Counted from the stretch's first letter, positions 30,328 to 40,210 are shown. The stretch is 64,000 bases of DNA from Leptolyngbya sp. PCC 7375 (GCF_000316115.1 NZ_JH993797.1:496001-560000); one strand, 5' to 3'. The notes: a model not told the origin generated them from the sequence alone. A program made the numbers and translations.

Positions 30328-31233
30328 TTATGCACTCTTCTTATGGAATTTGGCATTAGCTAAAGAGAAGAGTTTTCTTAATAATAACGGTAACTTACTG
30401 GGATGCTGTAGGAGTTCAAAAATGGACTGACCAACTGTCAAGCAGAATTTCCACATTAGAACTCTGCCATAGCCAATATCAGATAATCTGGCATACATTG
30501 CTGGTTTGTCTTCATATCGGAAACGATTGCGGGTTGAGGTATCTTGGATAAACCAATGATCTCCCAAGGCACAAACAACGTAAGGAATGGCCGTTAGCAA
30601 TACAGACCCATAAAGAGCGCAGTAAGCTGTCATATAGGTTTGCACTGAAAAATTATCCATACCCTCGGGCCAAGATGTCAATGAATCTTGAACCACAGAG
30701 GTTCGATAAATTAAGGCTGTTGTTAGAGTGACTCCACCCTGATGCTGAAGCAGACATTTACTAAACAGGGATTTGCCATCGGTAGCGAAAACATCTTCCT
30801 TAATGCGATAGCACTGCTCATAAGCCACAATATCTTGAGCAAAATTTTTGGCCGCATGGTTCAGCACGATAAGGGTTAAGTCAGGCTTTTCAGAAAGATG
30901 CTTAACGATATAGCCTAAGGTCTCTGGTCTTAATCGATCATCGTCACTAACTACCCAGACAAATTTCCCTTTCGCCTGTTCTATGCAATATTCAATATTT
31001 CTAATAGGTCCTAAATTAGATGGCTGACGATGATTAGTGAATTGTACATTAGAGAACTGGGGACACCATTTCTCGATTACCCTTTGAGTCTCATCATTGG
31101 AGGCATTGTCGGAAATAAGAATCTCTACAGAACTCTCTAGTCGATGAATAGCCTCATTCAACCAAGCCATTTGCTGATCTAATAGAGAGGCACGATTATA
31201 GGTAGGTATCGCGATTGTTAAAAGCTTAGACAT
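30328..31233 (-). CDS. Glycosyltransferase family 2
   Basis: 301-residue GT-A enzyme transferring a sugar from a nucleotide donor, probably for surface polysaccharide or O-antigen. The N-terminal TIAIPTYNRASLLDQQMAWL is the start of the domain. EILISDNASNDET gives the first acidic motif and WVVSDDDRLRPETLGYI the metal-binding DxD. It resembles RfbV-like abequosyltransferases. It is isolated among non-coding DNA and mobile remnants, and looks like an accessory gene. Confidence 0.88.
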   Translation of the reverse strand: MSKLLTIAIPTYNRASLLDQQMAWLNEAIHRLESSVEILISDNASNDETQRVIEKWCPQFSNVQFTNHRQPSNLGPIRNIEYCIEQAKGKFVWVVSDDDRLRPETLGYIVKHLSEKPDLTLIVLNHAAKNFAQDIVAYEQCYRIKEDVFATDGKSLFSKCLLQHQGGVTLTTALIYRTSVVQDSLTSWPEGMDNFSVQTYMTAYCALYGSVLLTAIPYVVCALGDHWFIQDTSTRNRFRYEDKPAMYARLSDIGYGRVLMWKFCLTVGQSIFELLQHPSKLPLLLRKLFSLANAKFHKKSA

Positions 31234-31928
31234 GTTGTCGAAAAAATGAATTACTAAAAGCTCTGGACAGTGAAAAGTTCTTGTTGTGGATAAACTTAGA
31301 AATCGGTCAGTAAAGCCCTGATTCCTCGCTAAAGTTCAGCAGATTGGTTGGTTTTTCGATAGATTACCTAATGGTCGAAAGGCCATAGTTTTACTAAAAA
31401 TCGTTTTCTACCAGCTTTGAAGTAGGCGCATACTTGGTCTTTTGAGAGCTTTCTATTCGGGCGTACCCTTTGTAAATCGAGGTATTGGGCTTGAGTTTTA
31501 CTCCTAGATGGAAGAACTTGACCAACAAGAGAAAAACTTCGCACTGTCCAGTATCAGCTCACTAACCCATTAAAAACAGATCGACTCCATATATTGAAGA
31601 GAGTGATATAAAATCTTTACATCAGAGAACTTTTCAACAATCTAAAAGTCAACAGCTCTACTGCACCAAAACCTTAGTAGAGTAGTCCTTCCAGAGACTC
31701 ACATTAGTCAAAAAAAGTAAATTTTCTATTACCTGCGTCGAGTACTGAAACCTCTACACACCAAAGGTTGAATTATTCAAAAAGCTCTAACCGCTAAAAC
31801 TAAACTCTGTTGTGAGACAGCAAATCAGGGTAGTCCCCTTTAGGAAAGGATAAGAAAAATGGATCAGAGATACCCTCTGGAGACCGATAAAGCATCCTTA
31901 GAGAATCGACTCTACCCTCAGTCACAAG
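31234..31928. other. ~700-bp intergenic region
   Basis: A/T-rich, with no convincing gene or repeat seen. It contains the promoter side of the glycosyltransferase and probably the left flank of the IS1-type element. Confidence 0.3.
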
Positions 31929-32690
31929 ATGTCCTGTTCTACACCTGCGTGTCCAAGCTGTCACTTTGAGTCTATGAGTTTCAATGGGCATAGCCGTCAT
32001 GGCAAACAGAACCATAAATACCGGGATTGTGGACGTCAGTTTGTCCTGAATCCTCAGTGGCATCACTTCACCCAGAAGCAACGAGACCTGATTGACCGCC
32101 TTCTTCTGGAGTGGATTTCCCTGGCGGGCATTGCTCGCGTAATGCAGCGTTCAGACGACTGCATCCAACGCTATGTCAATCGGAAAGCCAATACCGTTGC
32201 CACCCAAGTAGAGGTAACCAGCCAGCCAAAAAAACGCCTAACGGTTCACATGGATGAATTATGGTCTTTTGTCGATAATAAAGGTAATGAACAATTATCG
32301 GTGACCGTAGTGGAGAGTCAGCTCAGGCCATATGGATGTCCATACCAGCCATCTATCGACAATGTGCTGTGATTTACACAGATCCGGTTGAGTTCCTATC
32401 CAGTGGCTTTACCCAGCAAACGTTATCATCCTGTAGACAAGGATAGTGGCTATACCAGCTATATTGAGCGATTTAAAGATACGATGCAGCAGCGGGTATC
32501 TCGATTGGTGCGCAAAACGTTATCCTTCTCGAAAAAGCTCAAAAATCATATTGCTGTAATTTGGTATTTTATCAACCACTACAACGAGCAATTACGCGCA
32601 AATAAGAGTATCAGGCCTCTTCTTCACCATCCTCTCCTTAATAGCGCTACCCAAATCAGCCTTATTAAGTCTCTCTTTGATTTTCTCTAG
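31929..32690 (+). pseudogene. IS1-family transposase remnant
   Basis: The first part carries the IS1 InsA-like zinc finger and HTH (CPSCHFESMSFNGHSRHGKQNHKYRDCGRQFV, in pieces) and the start of the InsB catalytic domain (HMDELWSFVDNKGNEQL). The second part (32388 onward) ends with the family hallmark YIERFKDTMQQRVSRLVRKTLSFSKKLKNHIAVIWYFINHYN (in pieces). Between about 32300 and 32420 the frame is broken: IPAIYRQCAVIYTD is readable only in another frame and part of the domain is missing. At least two lesions make it inactive. Confidence 0.8.
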
Positions 32691-33168
32691 ATCTAGCTTG
32701 CAGAAAGCTTTTTCATAATACTTCATGACATGTTACATAAGTGACTGTTTTACTAAGAGAAGTCGATGGTAACACCTAAGTATTAACACTGCGTTTAGAG
32801 TGAAAATACTTGTTATCGTCGTAGAGAGATTATGGCAGATCAAATACCCTGAATTTATGATGGGGGTGTAATTTATTTTAACTTCACATAAACAATAAAT
32901 TTGTGTGAGAATCCTAGCTGGCTAACAAAAGCCTGTTAAGGATGCTGCAAACAGCACGACAATGGGCTGTTAGACGCTGTAATAACGATTTGGACCATGT
33001 TGCTGTAGGGCGAAGTGTGCCCTGTTAGATGTCAAGGGGGGTAGACGTGACGCGACAGTCGGGTTGGCGAGCTGACTGACACTTAATAGAGACTAACTGG
33101 TCTCATGCTGAGACTATCAAAGCAAACGACGGGTATCAATTTAAGCCGGGAAATCTTGGCTAGGACTG
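32691..33168. other. ~480-bp intergenic region
   Basis: No ORF is supported. Short palindromes such as GAGAC-N6-GTCTC near 33090 are present. It may be the debris of older insertions. Confidence 0.3.
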
Positions 33169-33240
33169 AAGTCGGAAGTCGGAAGTCGGAAGTCGGAAAG
33201 GGAGGGCATTCCGAACTCCGACTTCCGACTTCCGAACTCT
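33169..33240. repeat. GGAAGTC tandem array forming a large hairpin
   Basis: The left arm is four tandem GAAGTCG units (33169-33199). The right arm (33210-33240) is their near-perfect reverse complement with CGACTTC units. The loop is only about 10 nt. This array is a familiar type of cyanobacterial interspersed palindrome and can expand by slippage. Confidence 0.65.
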
Positions 33241-33377
33241 AGATTCCTGAGGAAATCGTCCCGCTTTATGTTGGTACCTCAAACGACAGCTAGCGATCTA
33301 AATGACCAGGCGCGATCTAAATGACAGCGCCTGGTCACTGTCAAGCAATTAAAATCTCCAAGTATTTTGTGCGTCAA

Positions 33378-33539
33378 TTATCCCTGATTGCGAGCCGCCG
33401 CCTGCTGCTGCCGATAGCTGTCAGCCTTAATCTCAAAGATGACAGCATGATGCACCAGTCGGTCAACGGCAGCCACGGTCATCATCGAATCGGGAAAGAT
33501 GCTGTCCCACTTGCTGAATGGCTGATTAGCGGTGATCAG
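33378..33539 (-). pseudogene. istB: istB of element A, 3' part
   Basis: Reads TLITANQPFSKWDSIFPDSMMTVAAVDRLVHHAVIFEIKADSYR (in pieces) up to a stop at 33378, the typical C-terminus of the IS21 helper ATPase. Its other part is at 37904-38562. Joining the two with one copy of the ATCAG target duplication restores KSLLITANQ. Confidence 0.85.
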
Positions 33540-33545
33540 TGTGGC

Positions 33546-33596
33546 TTCCGGAAATTATGGCCGCGAAACGAGGGGGTAATTCCGGAAATTATGGCC
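33546..33596. repeat. Left-end terminal repeats of element B (2 copies)
   Basis: TTCCGGAAATTATGGCC at 33546-33562 and 33580-33596, identical over 17 bp. These are expected IstA binding sites. Six inverted copies lie at the right end. Confidence 0.85.
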
Positions 33597-33629
33597 ATTC
33601 TCTCATTGAACAAACAGTGGTGTTTTGTG

Positions 33630-34430
33630 TCAAGTGCTGAGAGATTTTTTCCCAGATTTTTCAGCTACCGTTTCTGTGGATTGTTCAGTTGAGTTGAGAG
33701 CTAAGTCGAGCTTTCGACCTTTGAGCCGAAACGACGGCCCCGTCAGCTTTAGATACTCACCATGATGCAAGGTGCGGTCAATGATGGCACGGGCGAGTTC
33801 CTCATCATGAAGCACACGGCCCCACTGATTGAGCGGTTTGTTGGTGGTCAACAAAATGGGTTTGCCCTTGAGATAGCGCTGGTCCACGACTTGAAACAGA
33901 ACATCAGCAGCCCCCGGCCCGTAGCCGAGATAGCCCATTTCATCAATCACCAGGACATGAGGCCTGAGATAGGGTTGGAGAGCAACGTTACGCTCAGGAG
34001 CAACACAGAGGTCATTGATTAAGGCTGCAGCAGTGGTAAAACGAGCAGTAAAGCCGTTTTGGATGGCTTTATAGGCAATGGCAATACATAAATGGGTTTT
34101 TCCAGTACCAGGCGGCCCTTCAAGAATTAAGGAACGATGGTCACTGACGAGTTCGGGACCGAGAAATCGTCCTAACATTTGTCGTTTGAGATTACTTCTG
34201 AAGGTGAAGTCAAAGGTGTCAATGGTGGCTTCAAAGGGGAACTTAGCTTTAGTAATAAAGGTTTGGGTGCGGCGCTCACTGCGGTGGGCCACCTCTTCGG
34301 ATAAGAGCCGCTCAAGTAACTGCTGATAGGACCAGGCCTCCCGTTCAGCGATGGGAATCAGCTCGGGTAAGACACGTTGAATGGTACTCAAGCCAAGGGA
34401 CTTGAGCATGGGGTCTAAACTCAGGGTCAT
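33630..34430 (-). CDS. istB: IS21 helper ATPase IstB (element B)
   Basis: 266 residues, apparently intact. AAA+ ATPase that assembles at target DNA and stimulates IstA. Walker A is LEGPPGTGKTH, Walker B VLVIDEMGYLG, and sensor 1 ILLTTNKPLNQWGRVL. The N-terminal helical region has RREAWSYQQLLERLLSEEV-like sequence typical of IstB (here EREAWSYQQLLERLLSEEV). It follows the istA stop by 9 bp. It is probably not mobile by itself because istA is split. Confidence 0.93.
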   Translation of the reverse strand: MTLSLDPMLKSLGLSTIQRVLPELIPIAEREAWSYQQLLERLLSEEVAHRSERRTQTFITKAKFPFEATIDTFDFTFRSNLKRQMLGRFLGPELVSDHRSLILEGPPGTGKTHLCIAIAYKAIQNGFTARFTTAAALINDLCVAPERNVALQPYLRPHVLVIDEMGYLGYGPGAADVLFQVVDQRYLKGKPILLTTNKPLNQWGRVLHDEELARAIIDRTLHHGEYLKLTGPSFRLKGRKLDLALNSTEQSTETVAEKSGKKSLST

Positions 34431-34439
34431 CGGATCGAT

Positions 34440-35212
34440 CTAGGTGAACAAAATAGGCAAGGGTGGCGGTGTCAGTCCCTCGGGAGTGGCGTTAACAATC
34501 GCCTGGACATATTCACTGCCAAAGCAGCGTTCTTCAGTGGCTAAGGCAATTGCCGCGAGGAAGTCGGCTCGGCCAATGTGTTGATAAAGGTCATAGAGGG
34601 TCTCGACATCGGGTTGCCAAGTTTGAGGACGCCGATGCACCAGTTCAGTCAAATAGGGTTCCACCAACGGGTCGAGGTCCAACAGAATTTGGCGCTGAGC
34701 AAAGGGTTTACCACGCTTAAAGATAAACAGTTGTTGGGCATGCTCATGTAAAACACTGGACTTGCCATTCGCGGGTGTCCGAGGATGGTCACCCAGGTGA
34801 CGCTCTGCCAAATAGATCGACACCTGAGTCTGTTGGAGATGTAGGGTCACCGTCTGGCCGATGGCGTCAGCTGGCACCGAATATTCCATGCCTCGATAGT
34901 GCGCCCGAGCCGTGGGACGAACCACCACACTGACTTTGAAGGCATAGGTTTCAGCCTTATGGGCACAGGGCTTGAGCGATTCTTTCAGCAGGCGGACTTG
35001 GGGAATCTCGCCAGTCGCATCACATTTGCGTTCTCGATTGACGTAGGTGACCCATGCTTGCATCTGCTCGATGAGATCATCACGGTCCTTAAACTGTCGC
35101 CCACAAAAGAAGTTGCCCTTGACAAAACCCACTAGATTTTCCACCGACCCTTTTTGCTGAGGGCGATAGGGCCAACAGGCCAGGGGAATTAATCCACAGT
35201 CGATACACACTT
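34440..35212 (-). pseudogene. istA: istA of element B, 3' part
   Basis: The catalytic-domain end and C-terminus of IstA: CIDCGLIPLACWPYRPQQKGSVENLVGFVKGNFF (in pieces), with the Glu of DDE in GSVENLV, then the beta-barrel region. It ends at 34440. The 5' part lies beyond the IS4 element at 36704-37396. Excising IS4 and one 11-bp target copy joins RFAQV to CIDCGLIP in frame. Confidence 0.88.
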
Positions 35213-36703
35213 CAATGGCACTGACATAAGTCTAATCAAGCAGCCAGCTTAGCTTTGAGAATATTACGAGGTTGTCGCATTCTGGGAAACGGTTTTGGCC
35301 TACGTTTGACGACTCTAGGTTCATGCCGATTAGGCCGTTGAGGCAACGGGTCAGAGGCAATATCTTGGAGCAAATGGTCGTAGAGTCGTTGCCGTGTCGC
35401 GTTCGATGTTGTTGCTAATAATGCAAGAATTTGCTGAAAGTGTTGCCGAGCCCCCTGTAGGGAGAGACGATTACGCTCATAGTGCAATAATGGAGAGGCC
35501 TGTTCCATCACACTACGCAGCACATTGTAGGCTAGCATGTGAGACCAAATTTCCTTACGGACCATGTCCGGTGTTTTGGCTGTGAGCCTCTCCATTTTGA
35601 GTGTCGTTTTGAGATGACGTAAATTGACTTCTGCCGCATGCCACCGCCATCCATAAAGACGGGTTAATTGACTAGCAGGATACTGTTTGGCATCCAATAG
35701 GGTGGTAACAATGATGATGAACTGGTCTCGAAACCCGTTACGAGATAGCTTCAGACGCACTTCTCTAACCGTCAATGTCTGGGAAATGGCTGCAAACTCA
35801 TCTGTATTCATATGACCCGGTCGTCGCTTGGGTTTGTGCCAGACGACTTGGTGGTCGCCAGGACCATGCCTGAGACCTTTACGAAAATCAGTGTGCCGAG
35901 CATGATGTTTACGCAAGACCCCATCGGCCTCTTGCTGCTGAATCAGGGCTAAGTCAACATAGCTGCCAAAGGCTTGGTCTCCCATGGCCACATCATCGGG
36001 CGCTAAGTCCTGATACAACAAACGGCTCATGACGATTTCACTGGTTGTCTTCGGTGCAATACACCCTGACACCACTGCCCCGGTTAGTAAACAGAAAAAC
36101 ACCACCACCCGAGCCAGTGGAAAGCCACATCCGACCGCTTGATTACCATGTTGAGGATAGACCGCTTGATTGGCCTCACTATCGGCCATCAATACCGTCG
36201 TTCCATCAAAGACTCTCACCCGACGACCACACCAGTAATGCGCCTTGGGCACCGTCTGTTCCAACTGCTCGGTTGTTTCGGGGATAAGACGTTGGAGGAG
36301 TGATTCCGGCAACCGGTCGCGAGCTTTGCTGTAAGCTCCGGTATCCGATGACGGAGGGGTAACGCCTGCGGCGGTTAACCAGGTGGTGAAGCACTTGACG
36401 GTGTTGCGGAGGCTTTTATCGGCTGATAACGCTTGATATAGCATGCCCCATACCGTCACGATGGGGGTATACAAACGATTTCGGTAGGTGATCCCTTCTT
36501 CAGCCAGAAGCTCATCGAGTCTTGCTTCCGGTAGGATATCTTGCCACGGCGAACCGATACTTTTGAATAACTGGTGCTTGAGAATTTCGGCTGACTTCGG
36601 CATAGTAGAAAGTGATTTATTGTTGGCTTGCAGGGCCTTGATATATATTTATCAAGCCTTGCAGCCTTTTTCTACTTTGTGCACTTTTAAGTCAGTGCCA
36701 TTG
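35213..36703 (-). mobile_element. IS4-family insertion sequence, 1491 bp, apparently complete
   Basis: Terminal inverted repeats are CAATGGCACTGACATAAG (left, 35213) and CAATGGCACTGACTTAAA (right end at 36703, read on the reverse strand). Both sides carry the 11-bp target duplication GATACACACTT (35202-35212 and 36704-36714). The single transposase gene is intact. This is the youngest visible layer in the nest, with perfect target copies. Confidence 0.95.
35236..36603 (-). CDS. IS4-family transposase
   Basis: 455-residue DDE transposase. Acidic residues are seen in RVFDGTTVLMAD (first Asp), VAMGDQAFGSYVDL (second Asp), and the YREK-like signature RLYGWRWHAAEVNLRHLKTTLKMERL (Glu in AEVNL). 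It fills the element with about 23 bp to the left end and 100 bp to the right end. No lesion was seen, so it may be functional. Confidence 0.93.
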   Translation of the reverse strand: MPKSAEILKHQLFKSIGSPWQDILPEARLDELLAEEGITYRNRLYTPIVTVWGMLYQALSADKSLRNTVKCFTTWLTAAGVTPPSSDTGAYSKARDRLPESLLQRLIPETTEQLEQTVPKAHYWCGRRVRVFDGTTVLMADSEANQAVYPQHGNQAVGCGFPLARVVVFFCLLTGAVVSGCIAPKTTSEIVMSRLLYQDLAPDDVAMGDQAFGSYVDLALIQQQEADGVLRKHHARHTDFRKGLRHGPGDHQVVWHKPKRRPGHMNTDEFAAISQTLTVREVRLKLSRNGFRDQFIIIVTTLLDAKQYPASQLTRLYGWRWHAAEVNLRHLKTTLKMERLTAKTPDMVRKEIWSHMLAYNVLRSVMEQASPLLHYERNRLSLQGARQHFQQILALLATTSNATRQRLYDHLLQDIASDPLPQRPNRHEPRVVKRRPKPFPRMRQPRNILKAKLAA

Positions 36704-37396
36704 GATACACACTTGGGCAAAGCGGTCGGTCCAATGCACTTTAACAGTGCCATCAGCCAGTACTTCTCGTGACTTCACCGCACTACTCATGTTATCGAAT
36801 ACCCCCATCAGCGGAACGCCGCCAAAGGTCTCAAATGCTTTGAGTAAACACCGCACCACTGTTTCTTGTTGTTCGTTGGCCACCACCTGCACATCCACAT
36901 ACCGTGAGTACTTCAGGCGCGAGGCAAAGAATTTCACCACCTCAATGCGACCATCGGCATACTGCACCCGGCGTTGGCCAAAATCATGTTGGGTAAATTC
37001 ACCCGGCAGTCCTTCGAATCGCACTATCGGCACCACGGATTTGGCGGGACGCAATTGTTTGACTAGCTCATAGACCGCTGTTTTACCCCCTTTATAGCCT
37101 TGCTGACGTAGACGGGCTAAGACTTCTCGGCTTTTCATCGGACCATCGGCTGGGTCACGGGCTTCACTCAACCACTCACGAATGGTCTCGCTATAGTGGA
37201 CCACCTCGCTGGGACGACCCGCTCCTTTTCGCTGACCTGACGGCGGTTCCTCTACGCAGGTGATCTCGGGTTCTTGCACTATCCGGCGGATACTACGTTC
37301 ACTCACACCCGTAAGGTCGTGGATTTTTTCCGGGGGTACATTGGCATTTCTGAGTTGCTGAACCATATAACGGACCTGATTACTAAACATCGACAT
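36704..37396 (-). pseudogene. istA: istA of element B, 5' part
   Basis: Starts at MSMFSNQVRYMVQQLRNANV (37396, or 37390) with an HTH (EKIHDLTGVSERSIRRIVQE). The RNase H-like domain follows: QHDFGQRRVQY (first Asp) and GVPLMGVFDNMSSAV (second Asp). It is interrupted after RFAQV by the IS4 element at 36703. Confidence 0.88.
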
Positions 37397-37482
37397 TGGG
37401 GCGGATGCCTGAGGTGCCAACACGGCACTATATAAGCAAGCACCCCCTGTTTCACTGAAGCCTGTATGACCGGCATCACCCT

Positions 37483-37897
37483 GGCCATAATTTCCGGAAT
37501 CGACCACTAGCATTGCCGGAATTACCCCGGTCATAATTTCCGGAATCGACGGCTCAGGTGACTGAAGCCACGGTGGCCATAATTTCCGGAATCCATACTG
37601 AGCATTGTCGGCATCACTCCGGCCATAATTTCCGGAATAAGCGATTCCAGGGGCACACCTGAGTCCGAACTCCAGCCTGATCTAGCACTGATGCCGCCGA
37701 CTCAATCCCGTCTGTGACGGGACGATCCCGAGAGAATTGTCTGGGTCTCTAAATCGTTGAACCATCTATTGCTCCTAGCAACTGAACACCTGTATAGAGT
37801 CTCATCGTGCAATTGCCAAACAGGCAGATTACGCACAAAAAGAGACTGTTGTCAGCGGCCATAATTTCCGGAATCACTCCGGCCATAATTTCCGGAA
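37483..37897. repeat. Right-end terminal repeats of element B (6 copies)
   Basis: GGCCATAATTTCCGGAA occurs at 37483, 37529 (one mismatch), 37575, 37621, 37857 and 37881. The first four are spaced exactly 46 bp apart. A ~220-bp interval without repeats (37638-37856) separates them from the outer pair; it contains a CCCGTC-tgt-GACGGG hairpin near 37707. These are likely transposase binding sites. Confidence 0.85.
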
Positions 37898-37903
37898 TTC
37901 ACA

Positions 37904-38562
37904 ATCAGCAAACTCTTGCGTTCATAGCGGTGGGCAATGAGTTCGAAGAGTACGGAGGTTTCGGCTTCAGACTTTTGCACGTAGCCCAAGTCGTCGAGGA
38001 TGAGCAGGTCAAAACGGTCGAGCTTCTTTAGTCTAGACTGTAGCAACAGTTGTTGTTTATCCTGCTGAAGCTGTTGAACTAAGGCAAGTGCGCTGAAGAA
38101 CTTGATGCGCCGACCCGCTTCTAGCATGGCTTGCGACAACCCAAGAGCCAAATGAGTTTTCCCAACTCCGGACGCGCCGAAAAACAGGCAGTTGGTGGCG
38201 TTATCGAGCCAGGTATCGTCATCGGCCAATTGCATCAGAGGGGCCGGATTGAAGTTTGGGCAATGGTCAAACTCAAAGTTGGTCAAACTTTTTACGGCGG
38301 GCAGCTGAGCTTCCTTTTTTGCGCGCTCTAGCCGCATTTGTGCTCGTCTGTCGGCCTCTTGTTGACATAAGCTGAGTAAAAACTGTGCATAAGACCATTG
38401 TTGCTGCAAAGCGCGGCTCTCTGTAGCTTCCCAGTGGGTAAGCATGTTGGTGAGCTTGAGCTGTTTGAGCAGACGGCTCAACTGTTGGTACGGGCTGGTT
38501 GTTTGTGGTGTTTGTGATGAGGTTGGCGTCCGTGTCGTTTGAGCCACTGAGGAGTTGGTCAT
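37904..38562 (-). pseudogene. istB: istB of element A, 5' part
   Basis: N-terminal and ATPase part of IstB: SPYQQLSRLLKQLKLTNMLTHWEA, Walker A FFGASGVGKTHLA, Walker B LLILDDLGYVQ, ending at ERKSLLI where element B is inserted. The apparent C-terminus VNSGNYGR is translated from the terminal repeat of B. The rest of the gene is at 33378-33539. Confidence 0.88.
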
Positions 38563-39796
38563 AGCTATCGAGAGCGTGTTGTTGGGTTGCGATTGGCGGC
38601 AAGGTGGCTACCGCATCGGGCATAAACTGTTGCTGTAGATGCCTCAACGTCAGCTGGTTCTTGGATAGGGCTTCGGCAAGATAGCTGGCGACGGTTTGTT
38701 CTTTGTCATAGGTGGCGGCAATGTAGAGCGCTTCGACCATGAGTACAGCGGCTTGGTCGCGCTCAAACTGAGCTTTCATCTGCGCCCAAAGCTGGCGAAA
38801 CTCAGCAGTCGGTAACAAATCTGACTGCCACTGACAGAAGAGGAAGGCTCTGGGCTTTTTCCTGAGTCCACCTATCACATGGCGATAGTCGATGCAGCGC
38901 CCCCGCCGTCGTCCTTTGCCAGCCACACGCATGCGGGACAGCTCAAACACCTGCTGCCGCGCAAAGTAGCCGACTAAACGGTCATGATAGAGATGAATTT
39001 CTATCTGTTGACCTATCAGTCGTGATGGCACGCTGTAGAGAATGCAGCGCACCTCTATCGTGCTGTGACAGCTGACTTTGGCACTGAGAATCTCGTAGTC
39101 GGCCACTCGGCGTTTCGGCAGCGGTTGTAGGACGGCTTTTTCTGCTTCATACTTGGCCTCGCACTGCCGATTGAGACCAGCAGCGGCGTTGTCTATCACC
39201 GCCTGGTACTCGGCAATACTGGCAAAGTCGCTGCTGCCGCGCAGGTAGATAGCCTGTTTGATACGGTTCTTCAGGTGGCCGTGCGGACTTTCTACAGATC
39301 CGTTCTCGTTTGCTTTGCCTTTGTTGTTTCTCGTTGGCACCATCCGGTAGTGCTCACACAGGTCATCGTAGAACCGCGTCAGCTCCTGGATACGATGCCC
39401 CCCTGAATTACGGTAGGCCGCGCTCAGGCTGTCCGTGCGATGTTCTTGTGGGGCACCGCCAGCCGCAGCTAGGGCGTTCTGCAACCCTTCGGATAGGGCA
39501 ATGAAGCTTTCGCCCCCCTGAATAATCTGCGCGTACTGCCAACCGCTGTAGGCGAGCCGGTAATGATAAATCAAGTGCTCAAATGGCTTGCCGTTGAGGG
39601 TGATTTCCATCCCTTTCAGTTTGGTGAAGTCTGAGAGTCCCATGACGCCTGGTTCATGGCGCAGTACGAACATGACCTCCGGCGCCGGCCCGTGCAGCGC
39701 TTTCCACTGCTGCACTCTTCTCTGTAAGGTGCGTAGCACCTGTGGGTACTTGCCTGGATACTGCTCTTGCAGGTATTCAAACAGCGTCATTGGTTT
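38273..39796 (-). pseudogene. istA: istA of element A, 3' part
   Basis: Reads MTLFEYLQEQYPGKYPQVLRTLQRRVQQWKALHG (in pieces), then the catalytic core: GLSDFTKLKG (first Asp), GGAPQEHRTDSLSAAY (Asp), and NENGSVESPHGHLKNRI (Glu). The frame continues about 290 bp into the start of istB in another frame, far longer than normal, so the true stop may be lost. It is interrupted at MTLFEYL by the 171-bp MITE. Confidence 0.85.
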
Positions 39797-39967
39797 GGGT
39801 ATGACCTCGACACGATGTAGAGTGCTATAACGCTTATCCAGCAAGGGTTTCAGGAAGATTTGAGCGAAGAATAAATTTTCTCAGTTTCAGCGTGATGGAG
39901 ATTGTAAGCTTCTTGTAGGGCTTAGGATTTCTGACTTTTTAATAGACATCTAATTGAGGTCATACCT
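39797..39967. mobile_element. 171-bp MITE inserted in istA of element A
   Basis: The left end is GGGTATGACCTC (39797); the right end GAGGTCATACCT finishes at 39967, giving 12-bp inverted repeats with one mismatch at the tip. An 8-bp target duplication ATTGGTTT lies on both sides (39789-39796 and 39968-39975). Removing it with one target copy restores EPRLKPMTLFEYL in istA. It has no coding potential. The parent transposon is not in the window. Confidence 0.9.
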
Positions 39968-40176
39968 ATTGGTTTCAGTCTCGGTTCCTGGCGTAGCATC
40001 GGTTCTAGCTCGCTGGCCCAGACGCCAGCTAAGGGATCTTGGCTCCGGGATGATGCAACGACAGCTCCTCGGTTAGCGCGGTGATGGCCTGCATCAATCC
40101 GTTGCCCTGTCCGCTCTGATATCTCGGCTATCGTCGACGATGCCGTCTGGGTCAACCCCAGCTTTCTCGCGTTCAT
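39968..40176 (-). pseudogene. istA: istA of element A, 5' part
   Basis: From ATG 40176 (GAGAG upstream): MNARKLGLTQTASSTIAEIS and ERTGQRIDAG (HTH), then DPLAGVWASELEPMLRQEPRLKP, where the MITE interrupts. It matches the N-terminus of the IstA subfamily that starts with a short HTH. Confidence 0.8.
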
Positions 40177-40210
40177 ATAGGCTCTCTTTTGGTATAAGTG
40201 AATGGCTTTC

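Larger units (their letters stand above)
33540..37903 (-). mobile_element. Inner IS21-like element B, inserted in istB of A
   Basis: Ends begin TGTG and carry the terminal repeat TTCCGGAAATTATGGCC: left end TGTGGC at 33540, right end TTCACA finishing at 37903. The flanks ATCAG (33535-33539 and 37904-37908) are the 5-bp target duplication. Without the IS4 insertion and its duplicated target, B is about 2.86 kb. It carries istA (interrupted) and an intact istB. Several extra copies of the 17-bp repeat lie inside both ends. Confidence 0.88.

Noticed and set aside
31800..32081. Minus-strand ORF across the start of the IS1 remnant
   Set aside because: It overlaps the recognisable IS1 zinc-finger region in antisense and has no recognisable features.
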